A stretch of DNA of 64,000 nt, from assembly GCA_903858115.1 (NCBI GenBank), contig CAIOHR010000184.1, positions 1-64,000 on the forward strand, given 5' to 3'. The notes under the pieces were generated by a model. That model had not been told where the DNA came from. It did no database searches and worked only from the letters and a program-made list of their open reading frames with translations. This DNA comes from an uncultured Pirellula sp. GTDB lineage: Bacteria; Planctomycetota; Planctomycetia; Pirellulales; Pirellulaceae. This document shows, piece by piece, positions 8,775 to 17,227 of this stretch (within the stretch, counting starts at the first letter, position 1; each line of letters opens with the position of its first letter). Both the position numbers and the translations under genes were made by a program.

Positions 8775-8965
8775 CCTTTTGCGATTTCTCTTTGAACTTT
8801 CTGCGTCAAACTCGCGTGGTACAACGTCATATTGTTCTATTCTAGTGTGCCGACGAGTGGGAAAGGACCAAACTCTACTTTGGATTGCCCCATCTGTTGG
8901 TAATGCTACCATTAACGGACTGTTTTTGACTCAAGAACACATTTTTTAATTCTGCATGCCAACCC

Positions 8966-9571
8966 ATGGAACAGCCAGTGAACGATCTTTTTGAGCGAAA
9001 AACCGCAATTCGCAAGCAAGCGCACGAGAATCGACGTCAACAGCCAGAAAAAGACGCTGTTTCGGAGCGTATTGTTCGCCGCTTTATGGATCTTCCTGAA
9101 TACGAAAAAGCTGGAACCATCATGTTCTATGTCGACGTTCGGGACGAAGTTCGGACGCGACAAGCGCTTCCGGAAGCGTTGGCCAGCGGGAAACGCATTG
9201 TGGTTCCGTATTGCCTGGACGGTGAGCTTGAATTGTTCTGGTTAGAGAACATGGACGAACTCGAGTTGGGGATGTATCGCATTCTAGAGCCAAAAGTTGA
9301 ATTGCGCGATGTTGCGGCCAAACGACTCACTCCCACGGATTTGGATTTAGTGATGGTTCCGGGAGTTGCGTTCGATCGCAACGGTGGGAGAACAGGACAT
9401 GGCAAAGGGTATTACGACAAACTTCTGCAACATGCGAGGAAAGATGCACCGCTCGTAGCGTTGTCGTTCGAGTGCCAGTTGTTTGAAGAGATTCCTGCGG
9501 AAAGCCACGACATCTTCATGGACAAAGTCGTTACGGAAGACGTTGTTTACGTCGGAAAGGGGAGGAGCTAA
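8966..9571 (+). CDS. ygfA: 5-formyltetrahydrofolate cyclo-ligase
   Basis: Converts 5-formyl-THF to 5,10-methenyl-THF with ATP, in the cytoplasm. The protein has 201 residues, the usual size. The N-terminal RKQAHENRRQ basic stretch, the middle VMVPGVAFDRNGGRTGHGKGYYDKLL block (nucleotide and folate binding) and the FECQLFEEIP segment are typical. It begins at ATG 8966; an ATG at 8956 is out of frame. The next gene starts two bases after the stop, so it forms an operon with the redoxin and ispF. The gap 8775-8965 must hold the divergent promoters. Confidence 0.9.
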   Translation: MEQPVNDLFERKTAIRKQAHENRRQQPEKDAVSERIVRRFMDLPEYEKAGTIMFYVDVRDEVRTRQALPEALASGKRIVVPYCLDGELELFWLENMDELELGMYRILEPKVELRDVAAKRLTPTDLDLVMVPGVAFDRNGGRTGHGKGYYDKLLQHARKDAPLVALSFECQLFEEIPAESHDIFMDKVVTEDVVYVGKGRS

Positions 9572-9573
9572 GC

Positions 9574-10167
9574 ATGGTTCGCACCGCTAGTACAATGTTA
9601 CCTCTCGGGACAAAAGCCCCTGCTTTTGAACTGATGAATATCGATGGGACGCGAGTATCGTTAGAGCAATTTCGCGGCAAGAAAGCTCTGGTTGTCATTT
9701 TCATGTGCAACCATTGTCCCTATGTGAAACATGTCGCCCCCGAGATCGCTCGTCTGTCATCGGACTACTCACCAAAGGACGTCGGATTTGTCGCGATCAG
9801 TTCCAACGACGCAGATGCCTACCCAGAAGATTCGTTGGAACGCATGGCAGATGAAGCAAAGAATCGAGGTTATGCCTTCCCATATCTATTCGATGCAGAT
9901 CAGTCTGTCGCCAAAGCCTATCAAGCGGCTTGTACTCCGGACATTTTTCTATTCGATGGCAATATGCAATTGGTCTATCGTGGTCAGTTAGATGATTCGC
10001 GCCCCAAGAATGATGTCCCATTAAGCGGCCACGATTTACGCAAAGCGTTGGACTATGTGCTCGAGGGTAAATCGATCGACTGGCCTCAGAAACCTAGTAT
10101 CGGTTGTAACATCAAATGGAAACAAGGGGCTGAACCCGAGTACTTTAATCCATCGGGAATCGCGTAA
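9574..10167 (+). CDS. thioredoxin-fold redoxin (AhpC/TSA-like)
   Basis: A 197-residue cytoplasmic redoxin of the AhpC/TSA and thioredoxin superfamily. The N-terminus LPLGTKAPAFEL is the family opening. The active-site motif is C45-N-H-C48 in FMCNHCPYVKHVAPE, a CxxC pair in a variant frequent in planctomycetes and cyanobacteria. The segment AACTPDIFLFDGNMQLVYRGQLDD carries the cis-proline region. No signal peptide is seen. It lies two bases after the cyclo-ligase and six bases before ispF. The partner is unknown. Confidence 0.88.
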   Translation: MVRTASTMLPLGTKAPAFELMNIDGTRVSLEQFRGKKALVVIFMCNHCPYVKHVAPEIARLSSDYSPKDVGFVAISSNDADAYPEDSLERMADEAKNRGYAFPYLFDADQSVAKAYQAACTPDIFLFDGNMQLVYRGQLDDSRPKNDVPLSGHDLRKALDYVLEGKSIDWPQKPSIGCNIKWKQGAEPEYFNPSGIA

Positions 10168-10172
10168 CGGCT

Positions 10173-10676
10173 GTGGCATCGATTCAAAACATTCGGATAG
10201 GTCTTGGAATTGACTCGCATCGGATTGAGGCAGGTGGTCCACTGATTCTCGGTGGATTGCACCTGGATTTGTACCCGATGCATTTTGTCGGACACTCCGA
10301 TGCGGATGTTTTGCTTCATGCCATAACGGATGCCGTACTTACCGCAGCAGGTTTGCCCGACATTGGAGAGTTGTTTCCTAATAATCTTGATGAGAACAAA
10401 GGGCGAGATTCTGCGGAAATGCTCGCGCTAGCAATGTCAGCCTTTCGAAAGAAAGGCTTTCGATTGTTACAGGTTGAATGCGTTGTTGAACTCGAACGGC
10501 CGAAGATATCGTCTCACAAAGAGGAGATGCGTCGTAGAATTGCAGCCATCGTCGATATCGATCCTGATAACGTGCACATCAAAGGAAAAACAGGCGAAGG
10601 AATCGGCGAAATAGGCACAGGACAACTCGCGCGAGCTACATGCATTGTTCTCGCCGAACGAGTTAGCAATACCTAG
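10173..10676 (+). CDS. ispF: 2-C-methyl-D-erythritol 2,4-cyclodiphosphate synthase
   Basis: IspF of the non-mevalonate isoprenoid pathway, 167 residues. It begins with GTG at 10173. Metal ligands D14 and H16 (GIDSHRIEAG) and H49 (in GHSDADVLLH, 40-49) are in place. The block ITDAVLTAAGLPDIGELFP is diagnostic. The C-terminal substrate loop reads KGKTGEGIGEIG where KATTxExLG is more usual, a modest variation. It is the last gene of a three-gene operon with the folate enzyme and redoxin and runs into the repeat array at the end of the convergent fliK. Confidence 0.95.
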   Translation: MASIQNIRIGLGIDSHRIEAGGPLILGGLHLDLYPMHFVGHSDADVLLHAITDAVLTAAGLPDIGELFPNNLDENKGRDSAEMLALAMSAFRKKGFRLLQVECVVELERPKISSHKEEMRRRIAAIVDIDPDNVHIKGKTGEGIGEIGTGQLARATCIVLAERVSNT

Positions 10677-10677
10677 A

Positions 10678-10748
10678 GCTTGCTAAGCGGATACTGCTTG
10701 CTATGCGGATACTGCTTGCTATGCGGATACTGCTTGCTATGCGGATAC
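10678..10748. repeat. four 18-bp tandem repeats overlapping the fliK 3' end
   Basis: Units beginning GCTTGCTATGCGGATACT lie at 10678-10695 (one base different), 10696-10713, 10714-10731 and 10732-10748. The last unit encodes, on the minus strand, the final residues DVSA and the TAG stop of fliK (10737-10739). The extra copies therefore look like amplification of the fliK end. There are no spacers between units, so this is not a CRISPR. Confidence 0.9.
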
Positions 10749-12413
10749 GTCGAGCGAGCCTTTGGTGCGTATCCAAGGCATAGTGGTGTTGGACGGTTCT
10801 GGTCGTGAGTCAGGATTGATTCGATTGTTGTTGGATACGGCAAAACGACTTTCGAATCTACGATCGTTGGATGAGTTCCTTTGTTCCTGCCGATCACCCG
10901 TCGAAGAATTCAGACTATCGTTCACGTCGGAACGAACTTCCACTTCAAATTTCTGTACTTCAAGCCCTTGTTCTTTCAGACGATCTTTGAGAACCTGAGA
11001 ATTGCCTAACAATGCATCACGGGCTACACGACTCTCAACCTCAAATTGTGCGGTGACTTGGGTCGCTTCAAACTTTAGCGTCATCTGCAACGTGCCCAGT
11101 TCTGGCGGATGAAGCCGAATGCGTACTTGGCCTCCCCCGTTTCCTAGTTGTTCGATACCGCGAAGAACACGTTGCACAAGTTTAGACTCTTGATACGGAG
11201 TCAAGTTTGCGCGACTGGATCCGGTGGTTTCCCTCGATGCTGCGGTCGAGGTGGAGCCCGAAATATTATTCGTAACGGACACAGCGCCGGAGGATGGAGG
11301 AGTCGATGGATTGGAGTTCAATGTTGCGTTCGGAACGATACCGGCAGCAATGGAAAGCGAGAGTGGAGTTGGTGTCGGGGTGGATTGCAGGGCAGACACA
11401 ACAACCGAGTCGGGTACCGATTCAATGTTGCTGATGGTTGTTTGGTCTGTTGGAATAGAGGACCTATCGAGCGGCTCGATCGTCGCCTCGATCGAGGGTT
11501 GATTATCCAAGCCCACTTCGACTGTCGGATCTCGAAGATTGTCATTGAAAGTTGAATCTAACTCGAACCGGTTGCGTTCCAACCGTTCTGCGCGCCGACT
11601 CTCTTGCGGCTTAGACTCTAGTGTCTCGTTGTCAGTTGATTGAAAGGCGGCAGCCTCCGCTAGAGGACGACTATCTCTGTTGTTCGCATGGAACACAGAA
11701 TCCTCGTGGTTATTCTCTTCCTCATTTTTGAGAGCGAGCCCGGTTTCGATTTCATTTTTTAAATCTACGGCAATAGGTTCTTTGCCGCGTGACTCCGATT
11801 CGACTTGTAACGTTTGGGGCTGCGGATCGACAAGTGTCGTCTTGGACGCTTCTTTAGGATTTGGATCTCCATACTCGTTCGCTGAGTCGTGAGGAATACC
11901 GTTCGAAATCGGGTGACCATGACCAGCACCTTCCAAATCCATGATGGCGGGCTCGGACTTTTCGTCTACTGGATCTTGGCGAGACGGTTGATCTTTTGAA
12001 ATGATTTTCGTTGTTTCGGTGGACGGCTTTGGATCGACCTCTTCGGTATCAACTTCCTGTTCGACATTTACGTCGCCATCGCGCTCTGAAGGGCTCTTCA
12101 CCGGAGTGTCGGTTGCGATGGGGGGTTGTGGGTTGACTATTCCATAGGCATATTCCCTAGAGCGATCCTCGGCCTCTGTCGTCTCTTGGGAATCGTCGGT
12201 TTCAGACTCGGGTTCCGGCTCTCTGTTTTTCTCGTTCTTGGTGGTGGGCTCGAATGGAAGAATTGGAGAGGCTTCGACCTGGGTATCAAAAAATTGAAGC
12301 TTGAGGAGTTCCTCTTCAAAGGAATTCTGCGTCGAAACAACGCTATACGACCGCCGACGCACGTTAGATGCTTCGTGGACTGCTAAAGGCCGGATGGAAT
12401 TGGATTCTGACAT
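10737..12413 (-). CDS. fliK: flagellar hook-length control protein FliK
   Basis: A secreted ruler protein of 558 residues that sets hook length and switches export specificity. The start is ATG 12413 with AGGGGG upstream. Most of the protein is acidic, Ser/Thr/Pro-rich and disordered, as expected for the ruler part. The conserved C-terminal domain is near 420-495, with VRIRLHPPELGTLQMTLKFE, the standard LxPxxLGxVxV-like core, followed by DRLKEQGLEVQKFEVEV. A polar tail of about 60 residues follows and ends in the repeat array. It is the last gene of the fliG-H-I-J operon. Confidence 0.93.
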   Translation of the reverse strand: MSESNSIRPLAVHEASNVRRRSYSVVSTQNSFEEELLKLQFFDTQVEASPILPFEPTTKNEKNREPEPESETDDSQETTEAEDRSREYAYGIVNPQPPIATDTPVKSPSERDGDVNVEQEVDTEEVDPKPSTETTKIISKDQPSRQDPVDEKSEPAIMDLEGAGHGHPISNGIPHDSANEYGDPNPKEASKTTLVDPQPQTLQVESESRGKEPIAVDLKNEIETGLALKNEEENNHEDSVFHANNRDSRPLAEAAAFQSTDNETLESKPQESRRAERLERNRFELDSTFNDNLRDPTVEVGLDNQPSIEATIEPLDRSSIPTDQTTISNIESVPDSVVVSALQSTPTPTPLSLSIAAGIVPNATLNSNPSTPPSSGAVSVTNNISGSTSTAASRETTGSSRANLTPYQESKLVQRVLRGIEQLGNGGGQVRIRLHPPELGTLQMTLKFEATQVTAQFEVESRVARDALLGNSQVLKDRLKEQGLEVQKFEVEVRSDVNDSLNSSTGDRQEQRNSSNDRRFESRFAVSNNNRINPDSRPEPSNTTMPWIRTKGSLDVSA

Positions 12414-12475
12414 AAGGCCCCCTGCTTTTCTCACGTTGCGAAAGCTTTGGATTGGGGGAGTTCATCCAATGGTCT

Positions 12476-13150
12476 CTACTGAACGTTCTCTTTTCGAGGT
12501 GCAGGGGGTTGATCGCTGACATTACGTCCTTCGACTTTCCCTTGACCTCGAATCTCATTCAGAATCTCAGAAATCATTGCCTGATCGGCTTTATCGGAAA
12601 ACTCCGCCAAGATCTTTTTGAGTTTATCGGCATCGAGCGAGTCTATCATCGAGACAACATCCGCTTTCTGGCCGTTTTGTATCCAATTAGATAGCTGTTC
12701 CTTAGCCATTGCAGGATCCAGCGCCTCGAGAATTGCCTTGAGTTTTTGAATCGTCTCCAGCTCTTTGGTCTTAATGCTGTCATTTTGCTGTGTTTTGAAT
12801 GCTGCTACATTTGCATCATGACGTTTTTTTTCTTCATCCAGAATGCGAGCTTTATCGTTCAATTGATCTCGGTACCGAACCAACGAAGAATGACTGAAAT
12901 CCCTATCAAGCATCGCTTGGTTTTTTGCTTCGAGGACATCTTCGTAAGAGAGGACTGGAGCACTTCGCCCTTCCTTGATGGCATTCGTGAGCCTTTGACC
13001 TTGGATATCGATGCCATTGAGCAACGCCACGATCTGAGTCATGGTTCGCATTGAGAAATGCCCCTTGGCTGCTGACATTCCTAAGATGCAGAGGAGGCCC
13101 AAGAAAGCTGCAGTACAGGTCCACAGAAAGAAGCCAGTCAATTTTTTCAT
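12476..13150 (-). CDS. MotE-like flagellar membrane protein
   Basis: A 224-residue protein with one membrane segment (about 5-27), a long coiled-coil (about 85-140, YRDQLNDKARILDEEKKRH) and a C-terminal MgtE-N-like helical part (LDPAMAKEQLSNWIQNGQKADVVSMIDSL and LKKILAEFSDKADQAMISEIL). This is the layout of MotE-type proteins found between fliJ and fliK in many flagellar operons, where they help stator or FliF assembly. It ends with a short Pro-rich tail. It sits 15 bases after fliJ. Confidence 0.75.
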   Translation of the reverse strand: MKKLTGFFLWTCTAAFLGLLCILGMSAAKGHFSMRTMTQIVALLNGIDIQGQRLTNAIKEGRSAPVLSYEDVLEAKNQAMLDRDFSHSSLVRYRDQLNDKARILDEEKKRHDANVAAFKTQQNDSIKTKELETIQKLKAILEALDPAMAKEQLSNWIQNGQKADVVSMIDSLDADKLKKILAEFSDKADQAMISEILNEIRGQGKVEGRNVSDQPPAPRKENVQ

Positions 13151-13165
13151 GTTTTGTCGAGGTTC

Positions 13166-13630
13166 TTAAGCCTCGTCCTCGTTCGTATTGGTTTGGATTT
13201 GCATGGCATGCCTCACGCTCGACCACTCATCCGTCCGTTCTTGTTGTTTCAGCAAAGCGAATATTTCCGCAGACTCCATCCGTTGATCGCGCAGCTTCTC
13301 AAGCGATTTGACGGCTTGTTGGCATTTCAGCAGCGATGCTTCCCGTCGTTCAAGTTCTTGTTGGAGTTTGCCAAGGTGCTCATCGAGTTGTTGCACTTGT
13401 GCAGCGAGTACCATCTGAAAGCGTTGGGCATCGAGGAGTCTCCGTAGATCAATTGCACCGGAGCTTGCTCCTTTGCGTAGATCGTTCATCTCGGTATTCT
13501 GGACCATGAGCTCACGTTTGTTTTCTTCCACTTTCGCAATTGCCAATCGCGCATCCTGGACCATTTTTGCGGCTTGGTCCCGATCTCTTTCACGAATCTT
13601 CAATAGTGTTGCAAGCCGAAATTTGACCAT
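13166..13630 (-). CDS. fliJ: flagellar export protein FliJ
   Basis: A 154-residue protein that is coiled-coil almost throughout, with the FliJ opening FRLATLLKIRERDRDQAAK. FliJ links the FliI ATPase ring to the export gate FlhA. The sequence is short and poorly conserved, as is normal for the family. Position between fliI and the MotE-like gene gives strong support. Confidence 0.88.
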   Translation of the reverse strand: MVKFRLATLLKIRERDRDQAAKMVQDARLAIAKVEENKRELMVQNTEMNDLRKGASSGAIDLRRLLDAQRFQMVLAAQVQQLDEHLGKLQQELERREASLLKCQQAVKSLEKLRDQRMESAEIFALLKQQERTDEWSSVRHAMQIQTNTNEDEA

Positions 13631-13677
13631 AACGTTCTTATTCGTTAACGACTGCGATCCATATTATTGATAGCCCA

Positions 13678-15084
13678 TTATGCGGCTCTCGCGACTTGGG
13701 CAGTATTAGCTGCTATCTGGTTTGTGACGGACGCCACTTGGGCAAGTTTGAGCAATTCTTCTTGTGATTTAGCCCAGGGAATCAATTCTCGTTGTCCCTG
13801 CGCAAGAAAGGCTTCGATCAGCGGTCGCATCTGAATGGCACGATCGATGGTCGGATTGCTTCCACGCGTATACGCGCCAATGTTGATCAAGTCTTCGTTC
13901 TCTTTGTAGATGGCCATCAGCGATCGAATCAAATCCGCTGCTTGCCGCAGTTCGGGGCTTATCAAATGCGATTGCAGACGACTCAAGCTGGGTAGAACAT
14001 CGATCGCTGGGTAACGCCCTTTCGCGGCAATACCACGGGATAAATGGATGTGTCCATCCAACAGTCCTCGCAAAGTGTCACTGATTGGTTCATTGGTATC
14101 GTCCCCTTCCACAAGAACCGTGTAAAGTGCCGTGATGCTTCCCTTTTGGTTGATACCAGATCGTTCTACAAGCTGGGGCAGCATGGCAAAGACGCTTGGA
14201 GGGTAGCCGCGGGTCGTGGGAACCTCACCTGCTGCGAGTCCCACTTCTCTTTGCGCCATAGCAAAACGGGTAACGGAATCCATGAGCAAGAGTACATTCT
14301 TTCCTTCATCGCGAAGCGCTTCAGCAATGGCAGTCGCGGTTTTTGCCGCAAGTATTCGCTTGGGGGCAGGTTGATCACTGGTCGCGACCACTGTGACACT
14401 TTTCTGGCGTCCTTCCTCACCGAGGTCCCTTTCTAAGAACTCCCGCACTTCGCGACCTCGTTCACCGATAAGTGCGATGACGACATTGTCCGCTTGGGTA
14501 CCGCGGGCCAGCATTCCAAGAAGTGTGCTTTTTCCCACCCCAGAACCTGCAAAGATACCCATTCGCTGGCCGCACCCTAAGGTCAAGAACATATCAAATG
14601 CACGCACTTGGGTAGGAAGAATTCTATCGATTGGAGGACGCTGCAAAGCTGGAACAGGAGGTGCATCACAGGGCATTTTTCTGCCGAGTGGCAACGCCTC
14701 GAGGTCATCCATGGGAAGACCTGTTGCGTCCAATACTCTTCCGATAATCGATGAACTGACGTTTACAGATCGATAGGTCTGAAAGAGCTCGACAAGATCT
14801 CCCTGACCAACGCCATCCCAATTGTCGAGTGGAGCGAGGATGGTCTTGCCGCCATCAAAGCCGATGACTTCTGCTTGTAATGAGTCCTGCTGCCTTCGAT
14901 GTATCTTTACCAACGCTCCAACTGGAACAGGAAGTCCGTCCACCACGATGGTAGTGCCACGTATGCTCCTGACTCGACCGGTAACTCCAAACGGTAGAAT
15001 GCGTTGTAACGAATGATTCCAGTGCTTCTTCTGGATTAGTGTGGGAAAGGATTTAAATTGAGGAAACGATGGCGACTCGCTCAT
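13678..15084 (-). CDS. fliI: flagellum-specific ATPase FliI
   Basis: A 468-residue ATPase of the flagellar type III export apparatus, related to the F1 beta subunit. Walker A is GSGVGKS (180-186) and Walker B is in NVLLLMDSVTRFAMAQREV. The specific block AAGEVPTTRGYPPSVFAMLPQLVERSG is diagnostic of FliI/YscN. The N-terminal beta-barrel and the C-terminal helical domain are complete. The gene starts two bases after the fliH stop. Confidence 0.97.
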   Translation of the reverse strand: MSESPSFPQFKSFPTLIQKKHWNHSLQRILPFGVTGRVRSIRGTTIVVDGLPVPVGALVKIHRRQQDSLQAEVIGFDGGKTILAPLDNWDGVGQGDLVELFQTYRSVNVSSSIIGRVLDATGLPMDDLEALPLGRKMPCDAPPVPALQRPPIDRILPTQVRAFDMFLTLGCGQRMGIFAGSGVGKSTLLGMLARGTQADNVVIALIGERGREVREFLERDLGEEGRQKSVTVVATSDQPAPKRILAAKTATAIAEALRDEGKNVLLLMDSVTRFAMAQREVGLAAGEVPTTRGYPPSVFAMLPQLVERSGINQKGSITALYTVLVEGDDTNEPISDTLRGLLDGHIHLSRGIAAKGRYPAIDVLPSLSRLQSHLISPELRQAADLIRSLMAIYKENEDLINIGAYTRGSNPTIDRAIQMRPLIEAFLAQGQRELIPWAKSQEELLKLAQVASVTNQIAANTAQVARAA

Positions 15085-15086
15085 GA

Positions 15087-15761
15087 CTATTGCAGTTCTT
15101 CCATTAAGCGACGTAATTGCGTTCGAATCGTTCGATCGATCGTTGTATCCTCGGTTTGTAGGATGATTCCGAATCGTCCCACCGCTACGTCTTCCGAGAC
15201 TTGGATCTGCACATTCGGTCCGGAGTTGTTGAGGATTTCTGCAATCGACTGAGAAAGAAGTTCCGCATCGTCCGGGTGAATCCGCAGAGTCAGATTTCGT
15301 TGCCCCGCAACGAGCCTCACGGAATCATGGATCCAATCCAAAAGAATAGTCGGGTCACATTCGATCTGACGTACAAGTAATTTCTCGGCGATAGCAATCG
15401 AGATGGCGATCGTTTCATGTTGCCATTGCCTTAACCATTGCTCTGTGGCTGTTTCCAATTCGCTACAAAAACGCTCTACGCTTTGAACGGTATTCTGAAC
15501 GCGTTCATTTGCAATCTGTGTTGCGAGCTGTTGCGCCATTTTCTCGACTTGAGATTGGCTGCCCTTCAATCCTTCTTGATGCGCATTGCTTCGAATACGC
15601 TCGCATTCGGATTGGCTTTCCTTTAGCAACTGTTGCGCTTGTTCGCGAACCGTATCGAGGTATAGCTTTGCCCTGGCTGTAACATCTTCCCAATTGAAGA
15701 CCTCCGCTTGCGCCGTGTTCGAGCCATGGAGCAAGGCTTTCGATTTAAACACACTAGCCAT
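15087..15761 (-). CDS. fliH: flagellar assembly protein FliH
   Basis: A 224-residue cytoplasmic regulator of FliI. The N-terminal half is a coiled-coil (about 30-90). The C-terminal half has the FliH/YscL core: ISIAIAEKLLVRQIECDP, then LTLRIHPDDAELL and VAVGRFGIILQTEDTTIDRTI, matching the HPxD and GGCxIET-like blocks of the family. It is placed 14 bases after fliG and 2 before fliI. Confidence 0.92.
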   Translation of the reverse strand: MASVFKSKALLHGSNTAQAEVFNWEDVTARAKLYLDTVREQAQQLLKESQSECERIRSNAHQEGLKGSQSQVEKMAQQLATQIANERVQNTVQSVERFCSELETATEQWLRQWQHETIAISIAIAEKLLVRQIECDPTILLDWIHDSVRLVAGQRNLTLRIHPDDAELLSQSIAEILNNSGPNVQIQVSEDVAVGRFGIILQTEDTTIDRTIRTQLRRLMEELQ

Positions 15762-15775
15762 ACATTTACCTCATC

Positions 15776-17128
15776 TCACGCGGCGGAAACAAATGTAACA
15801 CTTGACAATGCCGAGATTCGCGAAGCAATCACCAGTTCTTCGGCGCGAAGCAAGATGGCTGATTGCGCAAGCTCCGATGCGTCGGTCGACGTGGAAGCGC
15901 GTTGTCGCAGGTGCAAGCGAAATCTCTTCACCTCATTCCGTGGAATAAGTCGTTCGATTCGTTGAATCATGCTATTCGAGGCTCCGCACAATGCAGTCAA
16001 AATTGCGGATTTGTCGCAGGAGTGAAGCAAAGTGACGAGATCAGTATCCGATAGTTCGAGCAACACATCGAACTCGCTCGCTCGAGCCTTACCCAATGTC
16101 GGCTCGTGTTTCGGAGCAACGTAGTTGTTGGCTGAAACTACCAACTCGCTCACGGGTTTTTCCGTCGATGCAACATCTCTATATCGACTGATTGGGACAA
16201 TCATGCTTTCGTCGAAAATGTCTTCGGTTATTGCTCCGACGGATAGGGCCGGTGTCATGGCAGATTTCGATGGTGAGTCACTCTCTATCGTAGTTGGTTC
16301 AGCGATTGCAACCGGATTGGAAGGGCTCTCGAATGGGGTAACTGGTTTGCTCTCTTCCCGCAATTGCAAAGCGGACTTCCAGCCCAACTGCTTAGCGACC
16401 GTTTCGTTCTGCAACGCGATGGAATCCAACCAAGCTTGTTTCTGAGATTCACCGAACTGGTCGATGATGGCAGAAAGTTTTGATATGCCAGCGATAGTCG
16501 CTGTCTTTTGGACGGGCGGTGTCTTGGGTAGCTTTCGGTCAATCTCTGAAAGAATGTCCGATAGTATCTGCGGATCGGTCAAGAATAGATCAGGTATGGC
16601 TGCAAGCGTCGCACTGGCTGTCGTGATCGGCAAATGATCCAGAAGTGTTTTGGCCCGCTCCGGCGAGAGTTGATTGAGTACGGTCGCAATCACCCCCGGG
16701 CGTTCGTCCGCCAAAAAAGTAGCTAAAGAAGCAGGCTCCCATGCGAGCCATGGCGTTTCTGTATCCAGATTCTTTTTGTGGCCAAGAATGGGGTCCTGTA
16801 ACGCGTTCTGTTGCAATGCATCGCTGATTTCAACATGATCCAAAGGAGTTGCATTCGCAATAAGTGCAGCCGCTGGTGAGTCATCGCCGAGAGTGGAAGG
16901 TGCGGCTGACTGTGGTTGAGCACGAGCGAGAGTTCCGAGAAGTCCCTGAAGCCCCGACATCGCTTGAACGCGTTCCTTGGAAGTCACGGTTCCAAGATTT
17001 ACCATTGCCTGTCGGACAGCGCGCGCCATTTCGGACGGTAGTTGCGCTAACAGTCCGCGCGAAGTACTCGAATCCAACGATTGGAGAACAATCGCAACCT
17101 GTCGAATGCGCTGGTCGGGTGCAGCCAT
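15776..17128 (-). CDS. fliG: divergent flagellar motor switch protein FliG
   Basis: A FliG homologue of 450 residues, about 110 longer than usual. The N-terminal domain (about 5-70) starts RIRQVAIVLQSLDSS. The middle domain (about 125-200) carries ERPGVIATVLNQLSPERAKTL, where standard FliG has EHPQTIA. A Pro/Ser-rich linker of about 90 residues (262-350) follows, then a C-terminal domain (about 352-445). In the C-terminal domain the torque-helix charges and the GPVR turn are largely lost (RLIPRNEVKRFRL). It opens the operon; no fliF or fliE is present upstream. Confidence 0.8.
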   Translation of the reverse strand: MAAPDQRIRQVAIVLQSLDSSTSRGLLAQLPSEMARAVRQAMVNLGTVTSKERVQAMSGLQGLLGTLARAQPQSAAPSTLGDDSPAAALIANATPLDHVEISDALQQNALQDPILGHKKNLDTETPWLAWEPASLATFLADERPGVIATVLNQLSPERAKTLLDHLPITTASATLAAIPDLFLTDPQILSDILSEIDRKLPKTPPVQKTATIAGISKLSAIIDQFGESQKQAWLDSIALQNETVAKQLGWKSALQLREESKPVTPFESPSNPVAIAEPTTIESDSPSKSAMTPALSVGAITEDIFDESMIVPISRYRDVASTEKPVSELVVSANNYVAPKHEPTLGKARASEFDVLLELSDTDLVTLLHSCDKSAILTALCGASNSMIQRIERLIPRNEVKRFRLHLRQRASTSTDASELAQSAILLRAEELVIASRISALSSVTFVSAA

Positions 17129-17227
17129 AGATCACTGAGGCTTTGGAGAAGTGAGGTAATTGGGGAAGCTCCCCCCTAATCTCTACACTTTTCGCAACTC
17201 TCAAGTCTAGATCGGATTGGCGATCCG

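Noticed and set aside
8926-8952. TTGACT as a -35 box for the cyclo-ligase gene
   Set aside because: No acceptable -10 box lies at 16-18 bases, and the start would be nearly leaderless.
10678-10748. CRISPR-like short repeats
   Set aside because: The 18-bp units follow each other with no spacers, and the last one is coding.
11148-11555. Long plus-strand open frame inside fliK
   Set aside because: It is a shadow of the low-complexity fliK sequence on the other strand.
17162-17177. GGGGAAGCTCCCC hairpin between fliG and the PDZ gene
   Set aside because: The stem is only 4-5 bp, without a T-run, too weak to call a terminator.
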